DNA of 54,054 nucleotides from an uncultured Ruminococcus sp. (GTDB lineage: Bacteria; Bacillota; Clostridia; Oscillospirales; Ruminococcaceae), in assembly GCA_910584195.1 (NCBI GenBank), contig CAJTYV010000022.1, positions 1 through 54,054 on the forward strand. The letters run 5' to 3'. The translations under genes were made by a program, and so were the position numbers. Under the pieces are notes generated by a model. That model was not told where the DNA came from. It saw only the letters and a program-made list of their open reading frames with translations, and did not search any database. Below are positions 1-7,671 of the stretch, piece by piece. Numbering within the stretch: the stretch's first letter is position 1; each line of letters opens with the position of its first letter.

Positions 1-12
1 TTAAAATATTTT

Positions 13-46
13 AACCCCGATTCTGCTTCCAGTTTCGGGGTTTTTT
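13..46 (+). terminator. Rho-independent terminator
   Basis: An inverted repeat, ACCCCGA pairing with TCGGGGT, is followed by six T. It should end transcription of a gene lying upstream of the window. Confidence 0.7.
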
Positions 47-55
47 GACAGACTG

Positions 56-86
56 CGCACTTTCCTTATTGGAAAGTGCGTTTTTT
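56..86 (+). terminator. Rho-independent terminator (second in tandem)
   Basis: A perfect ten-base-pair stem, CGCACTTTCC pairing with GGAAAGTGCG around a TTATT loop, is followed by six T. With the preceding hairpin it forms a tandem terminator that insulates the next operon. Confidence 0.8.
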
Positions 87-93
87 ATGAAAC

Positions 94-136
94 TTTTTGT
101 GGATTTTGGTTACTTATATAATAGAAGCTTCTATTA
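94..136 (+). promoter_or_regulatory. Promoter with overlapping palindrome
   Basis: A TATAAT at 117-122 lies 17 bases after a weak -35 (TTTTTG, 94-99). A perfect 18-base palindrome at 119-136 (TAATAGAAG then CTTCTATTA) overlaps the -10 and the likely transcription start, a position typical of a repressor operator. The regulator is unknown. Confidence 0.5.
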
Positions 137-155
137 CATTTAAAGGAGGGTTAGC

Positions 156-707
156 ATGGAAGATATTGATATTGTTGAGTTGTACCTGAGCAGAAACAGT
201 CGTGCTGTTGAGGAAACGGAGAAAAAATTTAGTATTTATTGTAAAACTATAGCTCAAAATATACTTCACGATTCCAGGGATATTGAAGAAGCTATAAATG
301 AAACATGGTATATGGCATGGATAAGCATACCACCGTCAATACCAAAAATTCTATCTGCTTTCTTAGGCGGTATAACGAGAAATATCAGTCTTAATATCGT
401 CAGAAAAGACAATGCGAAAAAACGTTCCATAAATTATGCCGAATCCTATGAAGAGCTTAATGAAATCATGGGAGACGGTGATGTTGAAGAAGAATTCGAT
501 GTTAGAGAGCTTGAAAAAACACTGAAAATCTTTGTATCTCGGCTTCCGAAAATACAGCGTGATGTGTTTATATACCGTTATATGTATTTTGAATCTATTG
601 ATATAATAGCTAAGAGATTTGGATACAGCAGGGGAAAGGTGAAGTCCATGCTTTTCCGCATACGAAAACAGCTTAAAGAACATCTGAATATGGAGGGTCT
701 ATTATGA
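156..707 (+). CDS. ECF-like RNA polymerase sigma factor
   Basis: This 183-residue protein has the two-domain layout of sigma-70 family factors without region 3. Region 2 spans about residues 20-95 (core binding and -10 recognition) and region 4 about 115-175, the latter with a helix-turn-helix around IIAKRFGYSRGKVKSML. The ATG follows AAAGGAGGG with good spacing. The stop overlaps the start of the next gene (ATGA), a membrane-anchored DUF4179-type protein, so the two are probably a sigma/anti-sigma pair. The signal they sense is not evident. Confidence 0.85.
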   Translation: MEDIDIVELYLSRNSRAVEETEKKFSIYCKTIAQNILHDSRDIEEAINETWYMAWISIPPSIPKILSAFLGGITRNISLNIVRKDNAKKRSINYAESYEELNEIMGDGDVEEEFDVRELEKTLKIFVSRLPKIQRDVFIYRYMYFESIDIIAKRFGYSRGKVKSMLFRIRKQLKEHLNMEGLL

Positions 708-1726
708 AAAAAACCGATCTGCTGATAAATGCAATAGGCAAACTAAGCGATGAATACAAGGCTGACTTGCCCTTATCGAAAAAAAAGATTCATAAAAAGA
801 GTACGAAATGGTTTGGTTTAGCCGCAGCAGCAGTAATTTGCTTTGCTGTGCCATTGCCTGCAGCGACAGCTTTCGGCGTGGAAGAAGCATACCGTTTGCT
901 GTATGTGATTTCTCCAAAAATTGCTCAGACATTTAAACCCGTAGAGCTTTCATGTGAGAACAATGGAGTAACAATGACTGTTATCTCTGAAAATATCCAC
1001 AATGATACGGCAAGTTTTTGTATTTCTATGCAGGGCGATATGATTGATGAAACCGTCGATCTTTACGATAGCTACTATATTAACTGCCCTTACGACAGCG
1101 TTGGAAATGTGAGCATGTCGGAATTTGACAGTGAAACTAAAACAGCGTATTTTGTGGTAAATGTTAAAACTATGAACGGTGAGGATATTCCTCATAACAA
1201 GGTAACGTTCGGTGTCAGGGAACTCATATTTGGCAAACATGATTATGAGGGAATTATAGAAGAAGTAGATTTGGCGAATATTTCGAAAAATCCGTGTGTT
1301 ACACAGAATGTAAATTACAGAGGTGGGGGGGGATTAGGTACAAATGATAAATTTGATCCAAATAGTCTCAGCTATCTTATTCCGTCTGAAACACCTCTTG
1401 CCGAGCCTGTAAAGGGCGTAGCTGTAACGGGGTTAGGATTTGTGGACGATGCGCTGCATATCCAGATACGTTACGAGGATATTCATCACACTGATAATCA
1501 CGGTTTTGTAGAGATCGTCAAAAAAAATGGCGAAAAATTATTTTCGGATAACATTTCCCATTATCTGAAGGTTAGCTTTTGGGACGAAGCAAGAGTTAAC
1601 AGTTATGATGAGATTATCATTCCTATAGATCGTGATGATTTTGAAGACTGTGCTCTGTATGGAAATTTTCGGACAAGTACCGGCTATAAGTCAGGAGATT
1701 GGGAAGTAACGTTTCCAGTAAAATAA
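704..1726 (+). CDS. DUF4179-type membrane protein, probable anti-sigma factor
   Basis: This 340-residue protein has a short cytoplasmic N-terminus (about residues 1-34), one membrane segment (about 36-57) and a large extracytoplasmic domain. Composition and layout resemble the DUF4179 family, whose genes usually follow sigma factor genes in Firmicutes. The start overlaps the sigma factor stop by four bases, implying translational coupling. The likely role is to hold the sigma factor at the membrane until the outer domain senses a signal; the signal is unknown. A seven-G run near 1324-1330 lies inside the gene without breaking the frame. Confidence 0.75.
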   Translation: MKKTDLLINAIGKLSDEYKADLPLSKKKIHKKSTKWFGLAAAAVICFAVPLPAATAFGVEEAYRLLYVISPKIAQTFKPVELSCENNGVTMTVISENIHNDTASFCISMQGDMIDETVDLYDSYYINCPYDSVGNVSMSEFDSETKTAYFVVNVKTMNGEDIPHNKVTFGVRELIFGKHDYEGIIEEVDLANISKNPCVTQNVNYRGGGGLGTNDKFDPNSLSYLIPSETPLAEPVKGVAVTGLGFVDDALHIQIRYEDIHHTDNHGFVEIVKKNGEKLFSDNISHYLKVSFWDEARVNSYDEIIIPIDRDDFEDCALYGNFRTSTGYKSGDWEVTFPVK

Positions 1727-1729
1727 GTT

Positions 1730-1762
1730 AAAAGCGGGCAATCAATTGACTGTCCGCTTTTA
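1730..1762. terminator. Bidirectional terminator between convergent genes
   Basis: The stem AAAAGCGG / CCGCTTTT, with a partly paired CA...TG interior, is flanked by T-rich sequence on the plus side and A-rich sequence on the other. It can end transcription of both the anti-sigma gene and the converging minus-strand gene. Confidence 0.7.
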
Positions 1763-1764
1763 GT

Positions 1765-2217
1765 TTATTTTTTAAATAATTGCCTTATAACGAGTCCGCC
1801 GCCGGCAGCTGTGAGACCAAACATAAGCACAAACATATACGCATTTGTAGTTCGCCAGCGCATCTGCACACTCATTAGAACTGCTGCAAGAATAATAACA
1901 AGTCCAACGGCAAGCACTATCCATCCAAAGATTTTTCTATCCATAAGGAATAACATAACTATTCCGATAAAAAGCGGAATGAAAATCGTTCCGTTCGGCA
2001 AATGGAATCCGCCAAAGCTGAATAGATAACCTCCTCCGCCCCAACTGCTTGTGATAGATAAGTTTTGGAATATCATGAATACTCCCGCTGCCAGCATCAG
2101 CAGTCCGCAGAAAAATTGTAACAAGTCATTTTTATTCTGATTTTTCTTTTGGTTGTATTCGCGAAGTTCCTGATAAGCCTCTTCAAGTTCCTTATCATAT
2201 TTTGCTTTTTTAGCCAT
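1765..2217 (-). CDS. Small four-helix membrane protein, unknown function
   Basis: This 150-residue protein starts with a charged, probably coiled N-terminus (residues 1-32). Four hydrophobic segments follow at about 33-56, 74-92, 97-115 and 124-145. GGAGG precedes the ATG. It lies 88 bases after upp on the same strand and may be the last gene of that operon. I do not recognise a named family. Confidence 0.7.
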   Translation of the reverse strand: MAKKAKYDKELEEAYQELREYNQKKNQNKNDLLQFFCGLLMLAAGVFMIFQNLSITSSWGGGGYLFSFGGFHLPNGTIFIPLFIGIVMLFLMDRKIFGWIVLAVGLVIILAAVLMSVQMRWRTTNAYMFVLMFGLTAAGGGLVIRQLFKK

Positions 2218-2305
2218 ATTAATTAACCTCCAATAATCTTTAGTTAGCCGATTTATCCTCTAATCCTAATTCCCCGTTTGAGGACATCTAATATATATGC
2301 AGTGA

Positions 2306-2935
2306 TCATCGAGTGCCGAATATTCTGTCTCCGGCGTCTCCGACTCCCGGGACTATGTATTTGTCCTCGTTAAGTCCCTGATCCATAACGCCTGTATAAA
2401 TATCGACATCGGGATGAGCTTCTCGAACTTTGTCAACTCCTTCGGGAGAACAGACAATACACATAAATTTTATATTGCTTACGCCTAATTTCTTGATTTC
2501 ATCAATGGCAGCAACAGCGGAATGACCGGTAGCCAGCATCGGATCAACTATGATAACGTCTCTTTCTGCAATATCATCAGGCATTTTCGAATAATATTTA
2601 ACAGCCTCTTTTGTATCAGGCTGACGGAAAATACCCATATGACCTATCTTGGCAGCAGGGACGAGAGCAGTAACACCGTCAACCATGCCTAAGCCTGCGC
2701 GAAGTATGGGAACAAATGCAAGTTTGCGTCCGGAAATAACTTTGGTTTTGGCGACTGCCACAGGAGTTTCGATTTCTATTTCCTTAAGCGGTAGGTCGCG
2801 TGTTGCTTCGTAGCATATAAACATTGCAATTTCGGAAACAAGTTCACGGAATTCCTTTGTACCCGTGTTTTTATCTCTCAACAGAGATATTTTATGCTGA
2901 ACCAGCGGATGATTTATTATATGTAAATTTGCCAT
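2306..2935 (-). CDS. upp: Uracil phosphoribosyltransferase
   Basis: The enzyme converts uracil and PRPP to UMP (pyrimidine salvage). The 209-residue length matches bacterial Upp. Visible motifs are the PRPP loop VDPMLATGHSA and the C-terminal uracil-binding GVGDAGDRIFGT. I chose the ATG at 2935: AAGGAG lies eight bases upstream, whereas the GTG at 2944 overlaps that ribosome binding site. It follows rpiB by 12 bases in a minus-strand operon that begins at fhs. Confidence 0.96.
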   Translation of the reverse strand: MANLHIINHPLVQHKISLLRDKNTGTKEFRELVSEIAMFICYEATRDLPLKEIEIETPVAVAKTKVISGRKLAFVPILRAGLGMVDGVTALVPAAKIGHMGIFRQPDTKEAVKYYSKMPDDIAERDVIIVDPMLATGHSAVAAIDEIKKLGVSNIKFMCIVCSPEGVDKVREAHPDVDIYTGVMDQGLNEDKYIVPGVGDAGDRIFGTR

Positions 2936-2947
2936 ATTGCGCACTCC

Positions 2948-3385
2948 TTAATTATTATTTTCCATATCAGTTATAATATTAATACGTCTTTGATGACGAC
3001 CGCCCTCAAAATCGGTTGAAAGAAACACTTCTGCAAGTTCGCATGCAAGTCCCGAACCTATAGTTCTTGCGCCGATGCACATAATATTTGCATCGTTATG
3101 CAGACGCGTATATTTTGCGGAAAAAGTATCTGAACACAAAGCGGCACGTATTCCTTTGATTTTGTTGGCTGCAATAGACATTCCGATTCCCGTACCGCAT
3201 ATTAGAATACCTTTTTCGCATTCCCCGGAATTCACAAGCTCACAGACAGTTTTTGCCATATTGGGGTAATCGCATGGTTCTCCGTCGGTACCCATATCTT
3301 TCATATCATATCCCTTTTCCGTAAGAGCCTTGATAACTTCTTTTTTCATTTCTACTCCTGCATGGTCGCAGCCTATAGCTATCAT
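2948..3385 (-). CDS. rpiB: Ribose 5-phosphate isomerase B
   Basis: The enzyme interconverts ribose 5-phosphate and ribulose 5-phosphate. The 145-residue protein has the RpiB/LacAB signatures GCDHAG at the start, the CGTGIGMSIAANK anion-hole segment with its catalytic Cys, and RLHNDANIMCIGAR. The start overlaps the tsaB stop by four bases, and upp follows. Producing ribose phosphate next to a PRPP-using enzyme makes metabolic sense. Confidence 0.95.
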   Translation of the reverse strand: MIAIGCDHAGVEMKKEVIKALTEKGYDMKDMGTDGEPCDYPNMAKTVCELVNSGECEKGILICGTGIGMSIAANKIKGIRAALCSDTFSAKYTRLHNDANIMCIGARTIGSGLACELAEVFLSTDFEGGRHQRRINIITDMENNN

Positions 3386-4098
3386 GATAATATCTCCTTT
3401 TTTGTATTCTTTGTTGATTCAAGATCTTTTTCAGCCTTGACTTTCTGTAAATAGGAAACCTCCAACTCTTCAGCGGTAACAAATTCTTTAGATAATGAGC
3501 CTAAAACAACTCCGCAGGCTGATTGAAGCCGACCTTGAGGCGGAGCGATCATAAGCATTGAGGAGCGGTAAGTCATGAAAAAATCGGCTGCGCCGTCACC
3601 GCAAAGCAAGGCTTCTGTACCATTGTATGCAAGGAATTCCGCGAGTTCATTACAACTTATGATTTTTTCATCCATAAGCTGTTCAAGTTCGTAACCGTTA
3701 CTTTTGAAAACGCATGCGTAAACAAGCTCGCCTCTTGCTTTGATTACAGAACATATTGTTCCTTTATACGCGATATTGTTGAACGCGAGGGCTTCAAGAG
3801 TGGAAACTCCACAGCATTTACAGTTAAGAGCAAATCCCATTGCTTTAACTCCGGCAATGCCTATCCGCAAACCTGTATAGCTTCCCGGTCCCTTAGCAAC
3901 GGCTATCATTTCGATATCTTTAACTTTTTTTCCGGTTTTTTCTATAAGATCTTTAACCATCGGCATTATTACCTGAGAATGAGTTTTTTGGGTATATAAG
4001 CTGCTTTCGGCAAGAAATATCTCATTTTCGGTATCGAATAATGCAGCGGAGGCGGTTTTGCTCGACGTATCAATCCCAAGCAGCAGCAAAGCGTTCAT
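3382..4098 (-). CDS. tsaB: tRNA threonylcarbamoyladenosine biosynthesis protein TsaB
   Basis: TsaB is the scaffold partner of TsaD in forming t6A37 on ANN-decoding tRNAs. The 238-residue protein opens with the ASKHA motif LGIDTSSKTASAAL and contains AVAKGPGSYTGLRIG, both typical of TsaB/YeaZ. It overlaps tsaE by 29 bases and rpiB by four, so translation is probably coupled along the operon. tsaD and tsaC are not in the window. Confidence 0.95.
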   Translation of the reverse strand: MNALLLLGIDTSSKTASAALFDTENEIFLAESSLYTQKTHSQVIMPMVKDLIEKTGKKVKDIEMIAVAKGPGSYTGLRIGIAGVKAMGFALNCKCCGVSTLEALAFNNIAYKGTICSVIKARGELVYACVFKSNGYELEQLMDEKIISCNELAEFLAYNGTEALLCGDGAADFFMTYRSSMLMIAPPQGRLQSACGVVLGSLSKEFVTAEELEVSYLQKVKAEKDLESTKNTKKEILS

Positions 4099-4516
4099 CT
4101 CCTTCTAAAATTATCTCTCTTGTAAACTCGTCAAGAGTATTGAGCGTAATACGTATAATATCTGAAGGCAAAAAATTTTTAATGTTTTCCGACCATTCGA
4201 TCACAGTAACGTTGTTTGTAAAATCGTAATCAAAAAAACCGCAGGATTCCAAATCCAGCTCATTATCAATACGATACATATCAAAATGGTAAATACTTAA
4301 TTTATCTGCTGAATACTCGTTAACAAGCGCAAAAGTAGGAGAACTTACAACATCTTCGAGACCGATGCCAAGAGTAAGTCCTCGCGTAAACGTTGTTTTA
4401 CCTGCGCCGAGACCGCCGATGTATGCTATAATATCTCCTGAATTAAGAAGTTTTCCTATTTTTTTGGCAGCCTCTATTGTTTCTTCAGGGGAACGTGTAA
4501 TTATGCTTTTAATCAT
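4070..4516 (-). CDS. tsaE: tRNA threonylcarbamoyladenosine biosynthesis ATPase TsaE
   Basis: TsaE is the P-loop ATPase that regenerates the TsaBD complex. The Walker A motif GGLGAGKTTF is clear, as are SPTFALVNEY and the WSE motif near the C-terminus. I chose the ATG at 4516, one base after the fhs stop, because the family starts close to the T-x-SPEET segment; an upstream ATG at 4558 would overlap fhs by about 40 bases. No strong ribosome binding site is seen, so coupling to fhs translation is likely. Length from this start is 148 residues. Confidence 0.9.
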   Translation of the reverse strand: MIKSIITRSPEETIEAAKKIGKLLNSGDIIAYIGGLGAGKTTFTRGLTLGIGLEDVVSSPTFALVNEYSADKLSIYHFDMYRIDNELDLESCGFFDYDFTNNVTVIEWSENIKNFLPSDIIRITLNTLDEFTREIILEGDERFAAAWD

Positions 4517-4517
4517 A

Positions 4518-6197
4518 TCAGAAAAGTCCCGTAATATTTCCTCCGCCGTCACAATCAATATTCAAGGCGGATGGCTTTTTCGGAAGTCCGGGCATGGTCA
4601 GGATGTCACCCGTATAAATTACTACAAAACCTGCTCCTGCGGAAACTTTAGCATCGCGAACGGTAATGGTGAATCCTTTTGGTTTACCAAGCAGCGCAGG
4701 ATTATCGGAAAGCGAATATTGAGTTTTAGCTACGCATATAGGAAGTTCTCCGAAGCCTATAGCTTCGATTTCTTTAATAGCTTTTTCAGCCTGAGGAGTA
4801 TATGTCACTCCATCGGCACGATAAATTTCGCGAGCGATTGTTTCTGTTTTTTCTTTGAGCGAAAGCTCAGTGGAATACAGCGTACGGAATGACTCGTTGC
4901 AGTTTTCACAAAGCGAGATGGTTTCACATACTTTGTTTGCCAAATCGATCCCGCCTTCTCCGCCTTTAGAGAATACTTCGCACATAGAAACTTCAACACC
5001 CATTTCAGCGCAGAAGCTGCGGACAAACTCTATTTCGGCATCGGTATCGGTATGGAATCTGTTAATTGCCACCACAACAGGTACATGAAATTTATGCATA
5101 TTTTCAATGTGCGTTTTCAGATTAACTATCCCTTTTTCCAATGCCCACATATTTTCTTTTGAAAGGTCTTCCTTGCGAACTTTTCCATTGTATTTCAAAG
5201 CACGTATCGTAGCTACCAAAACAACACATGACGGTTTAAGACCGCCATAACGGCATTTAATATCAAAAAATTTTTCCGCCCCCAAGTCAGAACCGAAGCC
5301 TGCTTCTGTAATACAATAATCGCCAAGCTTAAGAGCAAGTTTTGTTGCACGGATAGAGTTACAGCCGTGAGCGATGTTAGCAAAAGGTCCTCCGTGAATA
5401 AACGCGGGATTGTTTTCTATAGTTTGTACAAGATTAGGTTTGACAGCATCTTTCAGGAGAGCCGTCATAGCTCCAGTGCATCCCAACTGCTCTGCAAATA
5501 CCGGCTTGCCGTCCAGATCATAAGCAACAAGAATATTACCAATACGTTTTTTGAGATCGCTAAGGTCGGTTGCAAGGCAAAGAATCGCCATAACTTCCGA
5601 AGCAACTGTAATATTAAAACCGTCTTCCCTCGGAACGCCGTTAGCCTTTCCGCCAAGTCCTATTACGATATTGCGAAGCTCACGATCATTCATATCCATA
5701 CAGCGCTTAAAAAGTATGCGGCGCTGGTCGATGCGAAGTTCATTTCCCTGCTGGATGTGATTATCGAGCATAGCGCAAAGCAAATTATTTGCCGCGGTAA
5801 TGGCATGCATATCGCCTGTAAAATGGAGGTTTATATCCTCCATAGGAACGACCTGAGCATATCCTCCTCCGGCAGCTCCGCCTTTAATACCAAATACAGG
5901 TCCGAGAGACGGTTCGCGAAGAGCGAGAACAGCTTTTTTTCCAATTCTGCCCATAGCCTCTGCAAGACCGACGCTTACAGTTGTTTTGCCTTCTCCGGCA
6001 GGAGTAGGATTTATAGCTGTAACAAGTATAAGCTTGCCGTCTTCACGGAAAGCGGTCTGTGAATAAAGATTTTCGGAGAGTTTTGCCTTGTAATGACCAT
6101 ATGGTTCAAGATAATCTTCGGAAATACCGAGTGACGAGGCAATTTCGCCGATTTTCTTCATTTTCGCATTTTGAGCGATCTCTATATCAGATAACAT
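4518..6197 (-). CDS. fhs: Formate--tetrahydrofolate ligase
   Basis: The enzyme makes 10-formyl-THF from formate, THF and ATP. The 559-residue length matches the family. Motifs include the P-loop TPAGEGKTT (about residues 67-75), EPSLGPVFGIKGGAAGGG and ETGFGSDLGAEKF-like EAGFGSDLGAEKF. It is the first gene of the fhs-tsaE-tsaB-rpiB-upp operon, with a clear promoter at 6295-6323. The organism also encodes pyruvate formate-lyase further along the window, an obvious source of formate. Confidence 0.97.
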   Translation of the reverse strand: MLSDIEIAQNAKMKKIGEIASSLGISEDYLEPYGHYKAKLSENLYSQTAFREDGKLILVTAINPTPAGEGKTTVSVGLAEAMGRIGKKAVLALREPSLGPVFGIKGGAAGGGYAQVVPMEDINLHFTGDMHAITAANNLLCAMLDNHIQQGNELRIDQRRILFKRCMDMNDRELRNIVIGLGGKANGVPREDGFNITVASEVMAILCLATDLSDLKKRIGNILVAYDLDGKPVFAEQLGCTGAMTALLKDAVKPNLVQTIENNPAFIHGGPFANIAHGCNSIRATKLALKLGDYCITEAGFGSDLGAEKFFDIKCRYGGLKPSCVVLVATIRALKYNGKVRKEDLSKENMWALEKGIVNLKTHIENMHKFHVPVVVAINRFHTDTDAEIEFVRSFCAEMGVEVSMCEVFSKGGEGGIDLANKVCETISLCENCNESFRTLYSTELSLKEKTETIAREIYRADGVTYTPQAEKAIKEIEAIGFGELPICVAKTQYSLSDNPALLGKPKGFTITVRDAKVSAGAGFVVIYTGDILTMPGLPKKPSALNIDCDGGGNITGLF

Positions 6198-6294
6198 TTT
6201 TTTGCCCCCTTGATTAACATCTGCTGTAAGCAGTGTAATTTTAAAAATCTAATTGAAAGGAAGCCTGACAGCCTTAGCTTTCAATGCATATTTT

Positions 6295-6323
6295 ATTATA
6301 CCACACTATCCAAATAAATGCAA
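6295..6323 (-). promoter_or_regulatory. Promoter of the fhs operon
   Basis: On the minus strand TTGCAT is followed after exactly 17 bases by TATAAT. The leader to the fhs start (about 90 bases) contains an eight-base inverted repeat, ATTGAAAG / CTTTCAAT (near 6251-6284), of unknown meaning. Confidence 0.75.
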
Positions 6324-6406
6324 GAAAATTTTAAAATTTCTTATGACTTTACTGCTCGTTATGATATAGAATTAAGTATTTTGTGATAAATCATACTGAA
6401 AAATTA

Positions 6407-6435
6407 TTGACTTTTTTTAAAAAGTATAATATAAT
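6407..6435 (+). promoter_or_regulatory. Promoter of the hexapeptide-repeat gene
   Basis: TTGACT, 17 bases, then TATAAT, 33 bases before the ATG at 6469. Confidence 0.75.
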
Positions 6436-6468
6436 AAGATTGGTAAATATTTATATTGGAGGAAAATA

Positions 6469-7134
6469 ATGGAGAACATCAGAATTTCTGATCTTTATGA
6501 TCTTAATCATACAATTGCATCTGATTACCTCAAAAGCTTTACATATCCGTGGGAAGCATTGAAAGGGATAAGCGAATTGATTATTTCTCTTGGAAAAACT
6601 TTAAGCCCTGATGAATATGATAGTCCTGCTGAAAATGTATGGGTACACAAGAAAGCTAAAGTTTTCGGGAGCGCATATCTTGGTTCGCCATGCATTATAG
6701 GTGCAAATACGGAAGTGCGTCATTGCGCGTTTATTCGCGGAAGCGCATTGATAGGTGAAAACTGCGTTATCGGAAATTCAGTAGAATTAAAAAATGTTAT
6801 TATTTTTGATAACGTCCAGACGCCTCACTATAATTACGTAGGCGATAGTATTTTAGGTTACAAGTCTCACATGGGAGCAGGCTCGATAACTTCAAATGTA
6901 AAATCCGATAAATCCAACGTTGTCATAAAATCAGAAGGCGAAGAAATTGAAACAGGAATCAAAAAAATCGGTGCAATGCTCGGAGATAATGTTGAAGTTG
7001 GATGTAACAGCGTTTTAAATCCCGGAACGATTGTAGGCAGGGATTCTAATATTTACCCGACAAGCTGCGTTAGGGGAGTAGTTCCTCCAAAAAGTATATG
7101 GAAAACTAACGGGGTTATAACGCCTAAAAGATAA
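6469..7134 (+). CDS. Left-handed beta-helix (hexapeptide repeat) protein, GlmU/nucleotidyltransferase-like
   Basis: The 221-residue protein has an N-terminal helical part (about 1-50) and then repeated hexapeptides of the [LIV]-G-x-x-x-x type over about 57-200, such as VWVHKKAKVFGSAYLG and IGENCVIGNSVELKN. It resembles the acyltransferase half of GlmU-like UDP-sugar enzymes but lacks a pyrophosphorylase domain. The substrate cannot be inferred. GGAGG precedes the ATG. It is a monocistronic gene between two strong promoters. Confidence 0.8.
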   Translation: MENIRISDLYDLNHTIASDYLKSFTYPWEALKGISELIISLGKTLSPDEYDSPAENVWVHKKAKVFGSAYLGSPCIIGANTEVRHCAFIRGSALIGENCVIGNSVELKNVIIFDNVQTPHYNYVGDSILGYKSHMGAGSITSNVKSDKSNVVIKSEGEEIETGIKKIGAMLGDNVEVGCNSVLNPGTIVGRDSNIYPTSCVRGVVPPKSIWKTNGVITPKR

Positions 7135-7167
7135 AAATAATTTTGTGCAAAAACATTGTTTTGCCTA

Positions 7168-7196
7168 TTGACTTTTTTAATCAGGTCTGATATAAT
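7168..7196 (+). promoter_or_regulatory. Promoter of the V-ATPase operon
   Basis: TTGACT, 17 bases, then TATAAT. The leader of about 140 bases contains hairpins: ATGGATT / AATCCAT (7204-7220), GGGAGC / GCTCTC, and GGGAA / TTCCC near 7259-7271. No recognised riboswitch is apparent. Confidence 0.8.
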
Positions 7197-7340
7197 CATA
7201 TACATGGATTACAAATCCATTTGGGAGCTGTCTGTAGAGTCGGCTCTCTTTCTGTATTAGGGAATATTTCCCGAAGAAACTGTATGTATAGTAGCATAGT
7301 CAGTTTAATTACGGACAAGTTTATTTTTAAGGAGGTAAAT

Positions 7341-7652
7341 ATGGCATCTGAAACAGTAAAAAAGATACTCCAAGCAGAAGCAGAGGCTGACCGCCTTACA
7401 ACAGAGGCACGGAAAAAAGCCGATGAAATAACTAACGAAGCGCAAAGACAGGCAACTATAGCTGTGCAAAAAAAGCTTGCTGAAGCTAAGTCTGAAACAG
7501 ACAAAATAAGACAGAATAATGCTCAGATTCTTAAGGAATACGAGAAAAAAGCACAGAAAAACTGCGCGGAGGAGCTTGATAAGCTTAAAATTACGGCTGA
7601 AAAAAATTCTGCCAAAGCTGTATCGGCAGTTATTGACAGATTTTTTAACTGA
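7341..7652 (+). CDS. ntpF: V-type ATPase subunit G/H (peripheral stalk)
   Basis: This 103-residue, Ala/Lys/Glu-rich protein is almost entirely a predicted coiled coil, as expected for the stalk subunit that pairs with subunit E. AAGGAGG at 7329-7335 fixes the ATG at 7341; the frame is open further upstream, but that part is the structured leader. It is the first gene of the operon, matching the order in Enterococcus hirae ntp (F-I-K-E-C-G-A-B-D). Confidence 0.85.
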   Translation: MASETVKKILQAEAEADRLTTEARKKADEITNEAQRQATIAVQKKLAEAKSETDKIRQNNAQILKEYEKKAQKNCAEELDKLKITAEKNSAKAVSAVIDRFFN

Positions 7653-7671
7653 AAGGAGCATGATATAATTT

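Noticed and set aside
363..683. Open frames antisense to the first sigma factor and many similar antisense frames
   Set aside because: They lack ribosome binding sites and family features and simply mirror the codon pattern of the real genes.
2936..2944. GTG start of upp nine bases upstream
   Set aside because: That GTG overlaps the AAGGAG that is correctly spaced for the ATG at 2935.
6198..6294. Possible THF riboswitch in the fhs leader
   Set aside because: Only an eight-base inverted repeat is present; none of the conserved THF aptamer elements can be recognised.
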